From Heterostelium album PN500 (lineage: Eukaryota; Evosea; Eumycetozoa; Acytosteliales; Acytosteliaceae), in contig NW_008805063.1 in NCBI RefSeq assembly GCF_000004825.1, forward strand, positions 434,857 through 498,856: 64,000 nt of DNA, in the 5' to 3' direction. Position 1 is the stretch's first letter, and each line of letters opens with the position of its first letter. Made by a program: the position numbers and the translations under genes. A model generated the notes under the pieces. That model ran no database searches. It had not been told where the DNA came from and worked only from the letters and a program-made list of their open reading frames with translations. This document shows, piece after piece, positions 24,781-36,604 of this stretch.

Positions 24781-26529
24781 TTTTTATTTTTTTTTACTAA
24801 AATAGTTTTACAATTTCCACTTTATTGGTTGAATTTAAAAAACATACTAAAATTTAAAATATATATAAATATATACAAATAAATTGAAACTTTATTGGTG
24901 ATCTATTTTTTTTGTTTATTATTATTATTTGATGATATAAAACAAATAATGAAAAGTCAAGTAAAATATATGTACAATTGAAAATAAAATTAAAAATAAA
25001 ACCAACTACAACCTATTATACAATGCTGATTTTTGTTACTGTATTTACTTTGTTTTTTTAAAAAACAATATTATTATTTATTTATTTTTGTTTTTGTTAT
25101 GTTATTTACAATGAGTTACAGTGAGCGAGAGTAAGTGAATTTGTAAGAGTGTTAAATTTAAAAATAAATATATATAAATAAATAATGTTGTTTTAGAAGG
25201 GTATGTATGTAGATGATGATAATAATAATGTTGAAGAGACTAAAAATATTTACAAAAACTTTGAACAAAAGTGGTGAAGTGGATTATTTAAGTGTAGAGG
25301 TGGAGTGAGTGGATATTGAAGTGGAGGGAGTGAGAGATAAAAAGGAGAGATATGGAATACAAGATTAAGAATGTTGTGATATCGTATTAAATAAATAAAT
25401 TATGTATTAATGTTGTTGTTGAATTGAATGGATGGGTGTGAAACTTGTTGTTATTTTATTTTTATTTTTGAATGTACATTTAGAGTTATATAAATAAATA
25501 AAAAACAAAAAAAAAAAAAAAACTAAAACAAAACAATACTTTAATTTAAACTATTTGTGTTTATGTGTGTGTGTGTGTGTGTGTTGTGTGTTGTGTACTT
25601 GAGTGTGCTCGTGTTGTGTATGTGTGTGTGTTACTACAATATTATTATTTTTTAATGTGTGATTTACGTTTTGTGTTATTTTTATATTGATCTTAATTGA
25701 TTTAGTTTGTGTGTGTTAAATTTGGTTGAAAAGAAAAAATAAGATAAGATGGCTAATGACTGATGATTGACGATAGTAAATAAATAAAAGATTTATATAA
25801 AAGTGATTATGAAAAATAAAGAAATATAGATATTTATAAATATTATGTATAAATTTTGATACAGTTTTTGATTAAAAGTATTTTTGATGAAAATAATAAA
25901 ACTAATTTAGAATTCATAATTATTATATTAAATTGTAATATAATTGGGTAGTTATTAATAAAAAAACAAGAGAAATGATATAAAAATTAAATTTGTTTTT
26001 CTTTTAAACTGTGTGTTAAATTTATTAAAAATTTAATAAAATGATCAAAAAAAAATCAAAAAAAAATCAATTCAATTTGTTGTAAATTTCAAAAACCTGG
26101 TAAACAATTGGTTTTCAGCCACCTCAAAAAAGGCAATTTATCTCTTTTGGACTTTAATACCCAACAACGGTACCAAACTGAATCAAACAACATAAAAATT
26201 ACACCTCATGTTTGCATCTTATCAAATGTAAATAATAAAGTCATCATTTCAACTATTTTATTTGTTTATAAAGACTACCTATTATTTATCTATAATCTAT
26301 CTATCAATCTATCTATCTATATATTTCTATAGATAGATATAAAACAAATAAAATGATTGATTCTATTTTGAAGATAGTTTTGTAAAAAAAAATAAAAAAT
26401 AAAAATAAGTTTGTTTCTCAAATCAAATAAAATAAGATCATATTGCTTATTGTTTTTTTTTTTTTTATAATTTGTTTTATTTTAAATGTCCTTATATGAG
26501 TCAACTTTCTACAAACTGGATCGTTTATT
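24781..26529. promoter_or_regulatory. 1.7-kb non-coding leader/upstream region of the C2-RBR-RCR gene
   Basis: No credible gene. On the plus strand the block is strongly C-poor with runs of GTGAG, GGTGGAG and TGTG, meaning the sense strand of the downstream minus-strand ligase gene is G-poor, as in dictyostelid untranslated leaders. It also takes in the 3' flank of L13. Open frame 26108-26332 has no ATG and is not supported. Confidence 0.5.
25563..25630. repeat. (TG)n-rich microsatellite
   Basis: About ten uninterrupted TG units from 25563, followed by imperfect TTGTG and GTGTG units up to about 25630. Confidence 0.85.
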
Positions 26530-27245
26530 TTACTTGTCTTTAGCTTCGGCAGCCTTCTTTTCCTTGGCGAGCTTTCTGAGACCTTTAATAGTTTAGTAAA
26601 AAAGTAAATAATATTAGTTTCTAATGATTCTTTCAATGCTAGTTTGTTGGTAGTTTTGGTTGTTTGATAATTACCAGAGTTCTTAACCTTAGCAGAGGCA
26701 GCACGGAGGGTGGTGTAAGCTTGGAATTTCTTCTCATCCTCAGTGACCTTACGTGGGGTGAAAACAGAGACCTTGGAGGAAGCGAATGGCAAAACGTTCA
26801 AGTTTTGAACGGCGTTGTCAATCTCAGCCTTGGTGGCATCTCCCTTCTTTGGAGCGGTAGCCTTACGTGGGAACAAGACCAACTTGGATTGATACTCCTT
26901 CAAACGTTGAGCATTCAATGAGAGTGATTGTTGAGAGATATTGGTACGACGTGGGTCGACAGCAATACCGATTGAACGGGCATAACGGACGCTCAATTTG
27001 GCAGCCTTGAGTTCTTCCAAGGTGAAACCACGACCTTCACGGGTCTTGATGTTGTACTTTTGGGTTGGTGGACGAACGATTGGCTTCAAAGAACGGAGTG
27101 GACGTGGGAAGATAGCAGCAGCCTTCTCAGCTCTGGTGTTTCTTCTTCTCTCCTTACGACCAGCTTGGTTGAACCAAGTTCTGACACGCATTTGCCAGTG
27201 CTTACGGAGGTGAGTGTTTGAAAGGACTTTGTTGTGGATGGGCAT
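26530..27245 (-). CDS. rpl13: 60S ribosomal protein L13 (eL13)
   Basis: Minus-strand exons 26675-27245 and 26530-26582 (92-bp intron, phase 1) give 207 residues, the usual length. It is a structural protein of the large cytosolic ribosomal subunit. Diagnostic stretches are NTHLRKHWQMRVRTWFNQAGRKERRR near the start, then RPLRSLKPIVRPPTQKYN, GRGFTLEELKAA and YARSIGIAVDPRRTN. The C-terminal exon supplies the basic tail (LRKLAKEKKAAEAKDK). The continuous frame past the donor site (to 26418) is intron read-through and is not part of the protein. Codon use is strongly biased to C-ending codons, as expected of a highly expressed gene. Confidence 0.97.
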
Positions 27246-28543
27246 TTTGAACTAAAGTTAACAATGATTCATATTGATTAATACCTAAATACTAATAACA
27301 ATCTTCAAAACAGGTCTAAAACAAAACATCTTTTTCGTCTATCTGTATTCTGTATCTTCTATCTATCTAAACCTGTATCTTCTATCCTATCATTCATTCT
27401 TTTCTTTTCCTGTTTGTTGTGATGTGATGTAGATGATGTATGATAGACCTGTTTCTAATATAATATATAAAATTCTCTATATCTACCTCTCAAAGGACAG
27501 GGACAATCTCTATAGTATTATTATTGAGTCGACTTTCGATATCACTAAGCTAAGCGAGACTCAGAGGGATGCCGCACGATCCACCACACCTACACACACC
27601 ACTGGCAAAAAATGAAAAATATTTTTAAAAATTGAAAATTGTTTTTTCAACCGAACTTCTAAAAATTACCTTATCACAAAATTCAAAAAAGAAAAAGAAG
27701 AAAGTCGAAGGGATTAATTGATCTCTTAATAATAAATATAATATATTGTTTAGTAGTTATTATAACTTTAAATCTTTTCTTTACAGTTTATTTGATTCAT
27801 TTATTAATATTTTATTTAGTTTAGCAAAGTATTTTTATACATAAATTATTATATAATAGTTTCATTGTCGTTCTGCTTATTTACAGATTACATTTGCTTA
27901 TTACTTTTAAAGTGAACTATTTTTGTTTTTTAAAAAAAAGTACTATATTTTGTTAATGTAAATAGAATGTAGATCATGTAATTACATCTAATCAAAGTAT
28001 TTAGAGTTATAGTAAAAGATCGGTTATTTTTGTTTGAATATTTTTTATCTTTTTTTTTGTTATGATGAATCTGGAAGGACAGAACTCAAGTAGACATCCT
28101 TCCAACACCCCAATAAATTATGTTGTCCAAATGTCTTGATCACCATTCAGCATAGGATCACCGCTTTTTATGCTATCATGATCCTACGTCTCGCATTGAG
28201 AATCAACCCTTTTATGCTCTAATCAATTGAAAATAGTTCTATTTATCTATTTTTTATCACCTGAATTTTATGGTTTTGACACGCTCTCAATTTTCAAAAC
28301 TTGTTTTGTTTTTGCGATTATAATAGGTTGTTATATATTACGATGATAACTCGATTGTTTTATTAATTTTTATGGGATTATAATTAAATGTGTTCGTATT
28401 TTAGCTTTTTTTATTTATTTAAACATTATTATTGTAATAAAAAATTAATAAACTAAAATATTGGATAATATAATAATATTACAGAGAATTTTGATAGGTT
28501 TTTTGTTAAATACAGAGTTTGTTGTTTTGGTTTTCTTCTATTT
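27246..28543. other. Intergenic region with two G+C-rich islands (possible ncRNA)
   Basis: Between L13 (5' side) and the expansin-like gene (3' side). Two short islands stand out from the A+T background: 27488-27605 and 28065-28215. The second can form a GGAAGGA/TCCTTCC hairpin and a GGATCA/TGATCC hairpin. A TCCCATAA match on the minus strand at 28370-28377 resembles the upstream element of dictyostelid small-RNA genes. No known RNA family was recognised. Confidence 0.4.
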
Positions 28544-29566
28544 TTAAGAATAGGAAATATATCCTTCGGCTCTTGGTTTAATTCTGCGACCTGGTGGCGG
28601 AGTTGGTCTATAGGTTGGTTGATTTGGTCGATAGGTTGGTGGCTGAGTTGGTGGTTGAGTTGGTTGGGTTGGTCTCTGAGTCGGTTGTTGTGTTGGCTGT
28701 TGGGTCGGTCTTTGAGTTGGAGGTTGCTGTGTTGGTTGTTGGGTCGGTCTTTGAGTTGGAGGTTGAGTTGGAGGTTGTGTCGGGATAATAGTTCCTCCAT
28801 TTTGTGGGAAGTTTTTAAATTGAACGCCAGTGTCGAATAGGCCGTTCGAAATACAGTTTGCTAATGGTTCGGTGACGATGGTTTCGCCGAGAATCGAGGT
28901 GATAACTAATCGGTAGTTTGGGGTGGTTCCACGGTCTTGTGTCCAATAGTTGTAGGTTGTTCGATAGAGTGGCTCCGGTTGACATCCTTCTCTAAGGATC
29001 GAAACGGATTCGATGCCAACAACATGGTTGAACAGTAGGAATGCAGTCCAATTCTCATTGGAACCATCTTTGATGCTGACTTTGATGTTTCCATTGACGT
29101 TGCATGCCACCTTTCTAAAGTTGAGACCTTGCATGGTGCCACCAAGTGCCTGTTGGTTTTGGAGTGCTGCGAATGCCTGTGGCGAGAGATCGAAATGGCT
29201 GTGAGCTTGGTCGCACCAACCTGGGTCTGGACATTGATCAACGACTTGCACAGTCAGTGTATTTCCATTGATCGATAGCTCATAGCACTGACCACACTGA
29301 TTGGTGTGATTGAAAAAGAATGTATTGATCGCAGCAATATAGCTGGTTTGTGGACCTTTCGATCCGAAAAGTGGACCATATCCACAGTTTCCATTGTCGA
29401 CGGCGGTATAGAAAGTTCCAGTTGCTACATTGGAAGCAAAGAAATTATAGGGTGGACCCAAATAACTTGGATATTGTGCATTTGAATATTCGAATAAATT
29501 AAATATATAAAATACAATTACAAATAAATATAAAATATTATTATTTTTATTATAATGGAAATTCAT
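28544..29566 (-). CDS. Expansin-like secreted protein with Pro/Thr/Gln tail
   Basis: Single exon, 340 residues. Signal peptide ends near residue 30 (YSNA-Q). A double-psi beta-barrel domain follows (about 45-150), with the expansin marks GNCGYG, CGQCYEL, VVDQCPDPGWC and HFD (124-126), the Asp used in the barrel's polysaccharide groove. A second beta-sandwich, carbohydrate-binding-like domain runs about 165-262. The C-terminus (about 268-325) is a set of PTQ/PTQPPT repeats, a likely O-glycosylated spacer common in dictyostelid wall proteins. Expansins loosen cellulose walls without hydrolysis; dictyostelids use related proteins in cellulose-rich stalk and spore walls. The ATG at 29566 fits the signal peptide. 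Confidence 0.92.
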   Translation of the reverse strand: MNFHYNKNNNILYLFVIVFYIFNLFEYSNAQYPSYLGPPYNFFASNVATGTFYTAVDNGNCGYGPLFGSKGPQTSYIAAINTFFFNHTNQCGQCYELSINGNTLTVQVVDQCPDPGWCDQAHSHFDLSPQAFAALQNQQALGGTMQGLNFRKVACNVNGNIKVSIKDGSNENWTAFLLFNHVVGIESVSILREGCQPEPLYRTTYNYWTQDRGTTPNYRLVITSILGETIVTEPLANCISNGLFDTGVQFKNFPQNGGTIIPTQPPTQPPTQRPTQQPTQQPPTQRPTQQPTQQPTQRPTQPTQPPTQPPTYRPNQPTYRPTPPPGRRIKPRAEGYISYS

Positions 29567-31642
29567 TTCCTATTTGTACAAAATTTTTTATTCTATATTA
29601 TAAGAAATGTTGTATATTGTTTCTTTTGTTTTTTTTTTTTCAATTGATTGGTTAGGTTTACAATTATTTGTTGTTCTGAATATTTTTTAAAATAATAAAA
29701 CAATCTACTTTATATAGTTTGCATTTCCACTATATTTATTGAATGATTTAAAAGCAATATTTAGTTGATGGATTTACCTATCGGATTGGAAAGAATTTCT
29801 TTGAAAAACATCAATATTAAATATTAGACATATTATGATTGGAATTGGAAGTTGATTTATCATAATATTCAATATGTTGTCAAAAACTACCCACCATAGA
29901 TATGCATATAATATATTAGGGGAGAGTGTTCGAGCCATTTAATTATTAAACGTCTGGTTAGGTTAAAGAGATTTAATACAAAAATCAATAGATTGTTTTA
30001 TCTTTAATAAGGAAAGGTGAATTCAATAAATCTATTCAAAAATCAAATATTTGATACTGATGATGATGATGTATAGCTACTACACTCCAAATACAGATAC
30101 AGATATATATTTTTTGCTCAAAAAATCACCCACCAAAATGGTTGTTACTACTTTTAAAACAAAGTTATTATTACGTTTTTTTTTAATTTTTTGTTTAAAA
30201 GGTGAGTGAGTGAATGAATGTTTGTATTTATAACATCAATAAGAACAAACAAACAAATGTAGTAGTCATTAAGTAACAATAGCTGTGCAATAACAGCAAC
30301 AAGCTAGTAAATACATAATTTGATTGTGATGTATTAATAGTAGTAAAAGTAATGGTTAGTATTAGAAGTAGTTGTAGTGAGTGGTGGAACAGGTGATTTC
30401 AAATCAATGGTGGTAATTGGGGTATGACAATTTGTATTTTTCGACTGAATTATAAATATAAATAGAAAGTGTGTTAGTTGTGTTGACAATCAGAATGCTG
30501 AATGAGTGTGGAGGATGAAAAAATATGATCAAATTAATGAAACACAAGCAATACCACCACTATTTTTGATTTATTGATGTTAACTTTTATTGTATTGCCT
30601 TTGATGTTATTGTAATAAACAAAAAAAGATCAAATAAGGAACATCTTGTTTAGAACGATGAAAATGTTTAATCTTATTGTTTAAAAGTAAAAGTTTAAGT
30701 TATATATATAATTATTTAATGGGTGTGTAGAGTAGTAGTAGGGTGGTTGATATAGGTTTGTTTTAAGAAAGAAAAGTAAAGAAAAGAATATGTATGTGTG
30801 AACTTGAAGAGAAGGACATAAGTTAAGATAGGTTTGTTTTTATATTGGCTGATAAGATTAGACGACGACAGATAGAAAAGAAGATGTGTTTGTGTTTATG
30901 TATGTTGTGGTTATTGTTGTTATTGTTGTTGTTGTTGTTGTTGTTGAAAATAAAAGTAGCGGATATACATACCAATAGATATGACTTTTTTGATTGTACA
31001 ATAAGAAAGCTTAAAAAGAATTAAATCTCAATCTTTGAGTATGAAGCTTCCACATTTGAAAGTTTGTTGAATTCAATAATAAAACTCACATATGATTGGT
31101 AGTTACTTTGAGTATTGGTCTATTCTATGATATTTTTATATCAAGATATATTTATTTATAACTGACTAAATCTCCATCCACAATCTGTTATTTTTGATAA
31201 AAGTCTTTTAAGTTTTCAATGAGCTTACACCAGTAGTGTTTGTTGATGTTATTACCACAAAGCTAAACAAACTAATGAATAATGAACAGACCAATTGATC
31301 ATTCATGGCTGTAAAATTATAATAAATAATAATAACAGAATAACATATATAAATATATATTGAACAATGAATGAAAAATAGTTGAATGGCATTTATGATC
31401 AAACATAAAACTTTTTGGGTACAGCCAATTATTATCATGATGGCTGATAAAATAAAAATAAAAGAAAGAAGATGATCATCTTTAATTAAATTGGTTATAA
31501 ATAAAAAGAGGGTATTAACAAGTATTATAATGTTTATATTTACAATTTTTGAGGATTATTATTATTATTCATTTCTTTCTTTTTCTTTTTCTATTTTGAT
31601 TGTTTTCTTAACTTTTTTTTGTTTTGTTTTGTTTTTCTAAAG

Positions 31643-31702
<60 letters not shown>

Positions 31703-31772
31703 TGATATGGTTATTTGTTTGATTAATATATAATACTGTTGGTGAATGATTGGAGTTGTAAGAAGTTTTGAA
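29567..31772. promoter_or_regulatory. 2.2-kb non-coding upstream region of the expansin-like gene
   Basis: No supported gene. From about 30200 to 30960 the plus strand is G-rich and C-poor, so the sense strand of the expansin-like gene is G-poor. A (TTG)n run lies near 30907-30945. A 21-codon frame starting at 30138 looks like a signal peptide followed by a GTGAGT donor, but no second exon could be joined. Confidence 0.45.
31643..31702. repeat. (ATT)n trinucleotide repeat
   Basis: About twenty uninterrupted ATT units, 70 bp past the stop codon of the AMPK beta gene. Confidence 0.95.
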
Positions 31773-33064
31773 TCAATTAAGATCGTCGGGTTCCTCTTTA
31801 TCGTTTGAAGATTCATGCACTGGCTTATAGAGCACTGTTGTAACAAATTTAGTTTTATAACGATTGGTGACACCCAGAATCGTTACCTTATCCTTTCGAG
31901 GCAATGAATAAAGATGATTCAGCATTACATGATGAGGAAGTGGCAGCAGTGTTGGATCCTCAGTCGATGGTTGTGTATTGAGCAGAGCTCTTCGCAGATG
32001 TGGTGGCAGTGAAGGTGGAGGAAACTTTTGAAAATCTTCTGTAGGTATTGTTTTACTATAAGAACCGGGTGGTGTTGATGATACTAAACAACAACAACAA
32101 CAACAAAAAATAATTATAAGTATCAACTTGGATATCAAAGCAATAACAATATTAATAATCATTTACTTACTTTTAAAATTACTTAAATCACTTGATATAT
32201 CTTTTGATTTAACCTCTACAAAGTTAATGAGATTTCCTTTGGTGTCGGCGGCAACCGGTTGGTCGGAAGAATGTACCCATTTACCGTCGACAATGAATTT
32301 ATATTGATGTACACCAGGTGGTAGATTATATATTAATGTAAAGTCCTTCTCGCTGTGTGACAGTGGTATCTTTTCTTTCCAATTATTGAATGAACCTGCA
32401 ATGAACACTTCTCTACCACCGCCTGCCCATGTAAACACAGTCGGTACTGCTTCTTGTGCATTAGGTATACCCAATGATCCTGAAAGCGGGGAAGATGGTG
32501 GTGACACTTAAAATACATAGATATATGTAAATGTGTTAATATAATAATAATATAACAATGATTGTTAATAGTATCTTATAACTTACTTAATACATTGAAT
32601 TCAGAGGTTGCAGGTGTACTTCCTGGTATGTATCGACCGGTGTGATTAGGTACGGATTGACCATAGTGTTGTTTGGAAGATGACGATTGTGATTGTTGTT
32701 GTGGTGAGAGATCGAGTGGTGATTGTCTGTTGCTGCCGCTGTTGTATGACTGTGAGTGTTGATATGGTGATTGCGATTGATATGAAGATTGTGGTCGTTG
32801 TTGTTGTTGTTGCTGTTGCTGTTGTTGTTTGTATGCCTGTGAGTTGGACGATGACGCAGACGAAACTGTAGACACCGGTGTATAGGACTGCGAATGTTTA
32901 TAGTTTTGTGATTGTTGATGCTGCTGTTGTTGTTTATTGATATTTACACTCTGTGAAGTAGTTGTTGGTGAAGTTGTATTGGATGTACTCGATGATCTAC
33001 CTCTTTGTTGCTGTTGCTGTGGTTCAGCATTTGTTTTCTGTTCCGTTGACGATGTGATACCCAT
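31773..33064 (-). CDS. prkab: AMP-activated protein kinase beta subunit
   Basis: Minus-strand exons 32587-33064, 32171-32506 and 31773-32083 give 374 residues. The beta subunit scaffolds the alpha kinase and gamma nucleotide sensor of AMPK. The start at 33064 gives MGITSS, an N-myristoylation signal as in animal beta subunits. Residues 20-150 are low complexity with a Gln run. The glycogen-binding CBM48 (about 180-262) has the expected FTWAGGGREVFIAGSFNNW, YKFIVDGKWVHS and the Asn in 'GNLINFVEV'. The C-terminal AMPKBI domain (about 280-374) shows PPSLPPHLRRALLN, then HHVMLNHLYSLPRKDKV and TNRYKTKFVTTVLYKP. An upstream in-frame TTG would extend the frame but destroy the myristoylation site. 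Confidence 0.96.
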
Positions 33065-33706
33065 CGCGTTCAAATTTCTCTAAAATAACATATGTATATT
33101 TATAGATTTCTATTTAAATTAATATAAAATAACTAACTAAAATATAAGTGTTTAGTTTTGTTTAGTTTATTCCCAATTAATAATGATCTTAAAAATAATT
33201 TCACTTGTTTTTTTTTTTTTTTTTTTGTTGCAAAAATTTATTTTTTTTTATTTTTAAATTTTAGGATTTCTGTTATTCTTTTATTAATTTATTAAAAACA
33301 AAACAGACTAATTCACAAAATAATACAGAGAATAATACACAAAATAATACAAGTTTAAATAGTGTTGAATACAATGATTTTCCATTGGTTGTTGTTTATT
33401 TATTTTGATATTTGAATTGAGAAGTTAGAATAATCTGAACTTGAAGTATCTCATCTTTGGTTCTCCAATTTGAGTTTTTTTTGATTTCTTTTCTAGCAAA
33501 CATTGGTGCTGTCTCCATTCTATTCTCTTTTTGATTTCATGATTATCATATAATAATATTAAATTATTGTTTTATAAACATAAATCAAAATTTACATTTA
33601 AGTTTTCATTTTTATTTATTTAAAGTGGAATCTTATAATATTGCAAGTTTTTTCAACTCCAATGATCATTTAAAAAAATATATATAGCTAAACTTATTTA
33701 TATAAT
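33065..33706. other. Intergenic region, no gene seen
   Basis: Promoter of the AMPK beta gene and 3' flank of the chaperonin-like gene; poly-A/T tracts and a short ACAAAATAATACA-type tandem at about 33314-33350. No gene supported. Confidence 0.6.
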
Positions 33707-35016
33707 TTATTTTGTTATAATAAATGAATCTATCCTTGTTATTAGACAAATGGTTTCAGTTGCAAGTGTTAAAATCGATTTCTTTTGATCAAGTAATTCA
33801 TAGACTTTAGAGGCGGACAAATCTATTATCTGATCTTGTTGTTTTGAATCCAATGATGTTCCATAATATAGATTAGCACCAAGTGTGCATCCAACTCCTT
33901 GTTTCTCGTGCGCCTGTATCAACTTCCACAGTACATCGGTTCCATCTAGCATTCCAGTGTTTTCAATGAGTGAACTAGGTATAGAGAGCAGCGAAGAACA
34001 CCAAGCTTTCATGGACATCTCATATTCAATATCATTATTATTAATATTATCTTTACAATCATTGCTGTTATTGTTATTGTTATCGATTGACATAGACAAA
34101 GCGGAATACAATTGTAACTCTGTGACACCACCACCCACCAACAACTTTGGATTACGAATGGTATTAGCCAACACGTTCAAACAGTCTTTGGTACACTCCT
34201 CTAGTTCCCGACACATCTGTTCACTGCCACCCCTTATCAACATCGTTTGTATTGGCGATCGATTATGTTTGCCTCCCTCCAAGAATAGATACCGGGTATT
34301 GTCATTATCCATTACTTGCTCGGACACCGATTGCACATGACCCAGTTGCTCCGGTGACAGACTCTCGAATGACCACGATATAGTTGCACCGGTTGCCATT
34401 GCAATTCGCTCGATTTCATCGCCACCAACCCAAGTCAGCGCTGCAATCCGCTCATTGGAGAGCAACTGTAGGACTGCAGGATCTATTCCCCATTGACAAA
34501 CGATGAGACCAACACCTATCGACTTTATCTTTTGTACGAACGCTTGATGTTGGCGGTTGATCGACTCCACCATCTCTGTCATATCATCGGCAGTTAGATT
34601 CAAAGTGTATCTATTCACAGGTGTTGGTATCTCCAGTGGGAAAGACAATACCGCTACTTTCACATCGGTCAAAGTCTTTGGCATCGATTCACTCGCCAGA
34701 TATCTTTTCATAACAATGCCTCTAATCAACTTTGTATCTTCTATACTTCCATTTTCAATTTTTAACAATCTAATTAAATTTAAATCCAACTCTAAACCAT
34801 AACTTCTACTACTACTATTATTACTATTATTGTTATTACTAAATATATTACCATCTTCTTCTTCTTCATGTTGTTTTATCTTATTATCTTCTTTTTCTTG
34901 TTTATATAACCAATGAGCTGCATCTATACATAAAGTTGTTAATTCTTTCTTCCAATATGATATTGATTTTGAATTTAAACAACATTCTCCTATATCTTGT
35001 AATGTTATATTTTTAG

Positions 35017-35051
<35 letters not shown>

Positions 35052-35740
35052 GATCTCTCTTGTTCAAGTTGTTGTTCTTGTTCTTGTTGTATGAATGGAA
35101 TCTGTAATGAAACAGACCAACTATCTAAAAGTGATAATGCTTTTCTAAGTGTATCTTTAAATGCTTTGATAATGATTGATCTATGAATAGAACGTTCTTC
35201 CATGAGTTGTAATACAGACTGACACATTGCACCTATCAATACGACAATGGTGGTAGTTCCATCACCAAATGCACTATTATGATCACTACAACAATTGATT
35301 ATCATCTCAATAACAGATTGCATTCTTAATCTATTATAGCTTGATTTAGAATTGAATCTATCATTATTTTCATTGTCATCGTAATCATCTTGTTGATTAT
35401 TATTATTATCATTGTTATCTTGTTGTTGATCATTTGATAATAATGAATCTCTATTTGATTGACCATAGTTATTTGATTGTCTAGATAGACTCTTCATTAT
35501 TGTCCAACCATCGTTAGTCACCTGTATCGATCCATTTTGATCGATGATCATCTTATCACCACCATTGACACCAAGTGAACTGCTTAATATCTTTCCAATA
35601 CTAATTGCATTCATTAAATTCCATTTCCTGTTATTATTACTGTCATTATTATTATTATCATGATTATTATTACTATGATTACTACTATAGTTATTTATAT
35701 CATTTTCAATAAAATCTAATAGTTTATTACCTTTACTCAT
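33707..35740 (-). CDS. Divergent CCT5-like group II chaperonin subunit
   Basis: Intronless, 677 residues versus about 540 for normal CCT subunits; the excess is Asn/Asp/Gln/Thr inserts (about 15-40, 90-130, 215-245, 285-305). Order follows a CCT subunit: equatorial start with LGVNGGDKMIIDQNG and VTNDGWTIM, ATP motif GDGTTT, intermediate 'EDTKLIRGIV', apical part, then 'GGGVTEL' and a final equatorial helix. CCT5 is the closest subunit: VAVLSFPLE.P.P, CQWGIDPAVL, WVGGDEIERIAMATG, and the end 'DLSASKVYELLDQKKSILTLATETICLITRID' all align with CCT5 positions. The usual GAT is GWT and the GGGAAE motif is changed. A canonical CCT5 gene is expected elsewhere, so this is probably a specialised paralogue, analogous to BBS/MKKS chaperonin-like proteins. 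Confidence 0.88.
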
Positions 35741-36192
35741 TTTTTTTGATCAAAACAATACTAATATTACTAATGAAAAAACAAGTTTGTCACTTAAAGT
35801 ATAAAATTTATTATTAATAAATATTTTAATATTTATTTAAATCTTAAAATTTTGAATCAAAAGTAGTACACTGATGTTTAATTTATTTATAATTATTTAC
35901 TATCCATGAATTTTATTCAAACCCTCCCAATAGCAACCCTAATAGCAATAGATATAATTATACTCTTTCCACTGTACTTTAGCCATTTACAAATAATCAA
36001 ACATTTGGTAAGTATTGGTAAAACTTATATAAAAGTGATTTTTTTATTTATTTTCTTGCCCAAAGTTGCTGTTTGAAAGAATAAGATTTAATAATTATTT
36101 TAAAATTTAATATGACCAAAAATAAACTAAAATATATAAAGCAGGATTTGGACTACACCATGCTGCTGAAAAGGTGAAGATATTATCGTAGA
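35741..36192. other. Intergenic region, no gene seen
   Basis: Promoter of the chaperonin-like gene and 3' flank of the HEPN-KOW gene. Nothing recognised. Confidence 0.6.
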
Positions 36193-36566
36193 CTAATTTG
36201 GGTCTTGTAGGGTCACATTGTTCATTAAAGATATAAATCTATTCTCTCCATTCACTAGGAATACAGCATTGGTACCATTCCATTTCTGAAATATTGCTGA
36301 GATTCCATTATATTTACCAGATTCTAATTTAACTACCATACCTTTTCTGAGAGTATTTCTGAGGGATCCAATTGATTTTAATTGATGTTGATCACTTAAA
36401 CTAGTTTGTTGTGACGTCGATGCATAGGTTTGTGACTGCAAAGTTTGGGGGTAAGAAAATGAAGAAGTTACAAAGTGTGAGTTATCTGCTTTTGATTGAG
36501 TTGTTATGGGTGGTGATGGTGACACAGATGAGTTGACATTATCGAATTGTTGTTGTTGATGGCGGA

Positions 36567-36604
<38 letters not shown>

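Noticed and set aside
27433-27615. 60-codon plus-strand frame over the first G+C-rich island upstream of L13.
   Set aside because: No recognisable protein features and composition changes abruptly within it; more likely non-coding.
30138-30201. Signal-peptide-like first exon followed by GTGAGT.
   Set aside because: No second exon with a continuing frame was found within reach.
31208-31438. 76-codon minus-strand frame rich in Ile, Tyr and Phe.
   Set aside because: Composition reflects A+T-rich spacer; no conserved motif.
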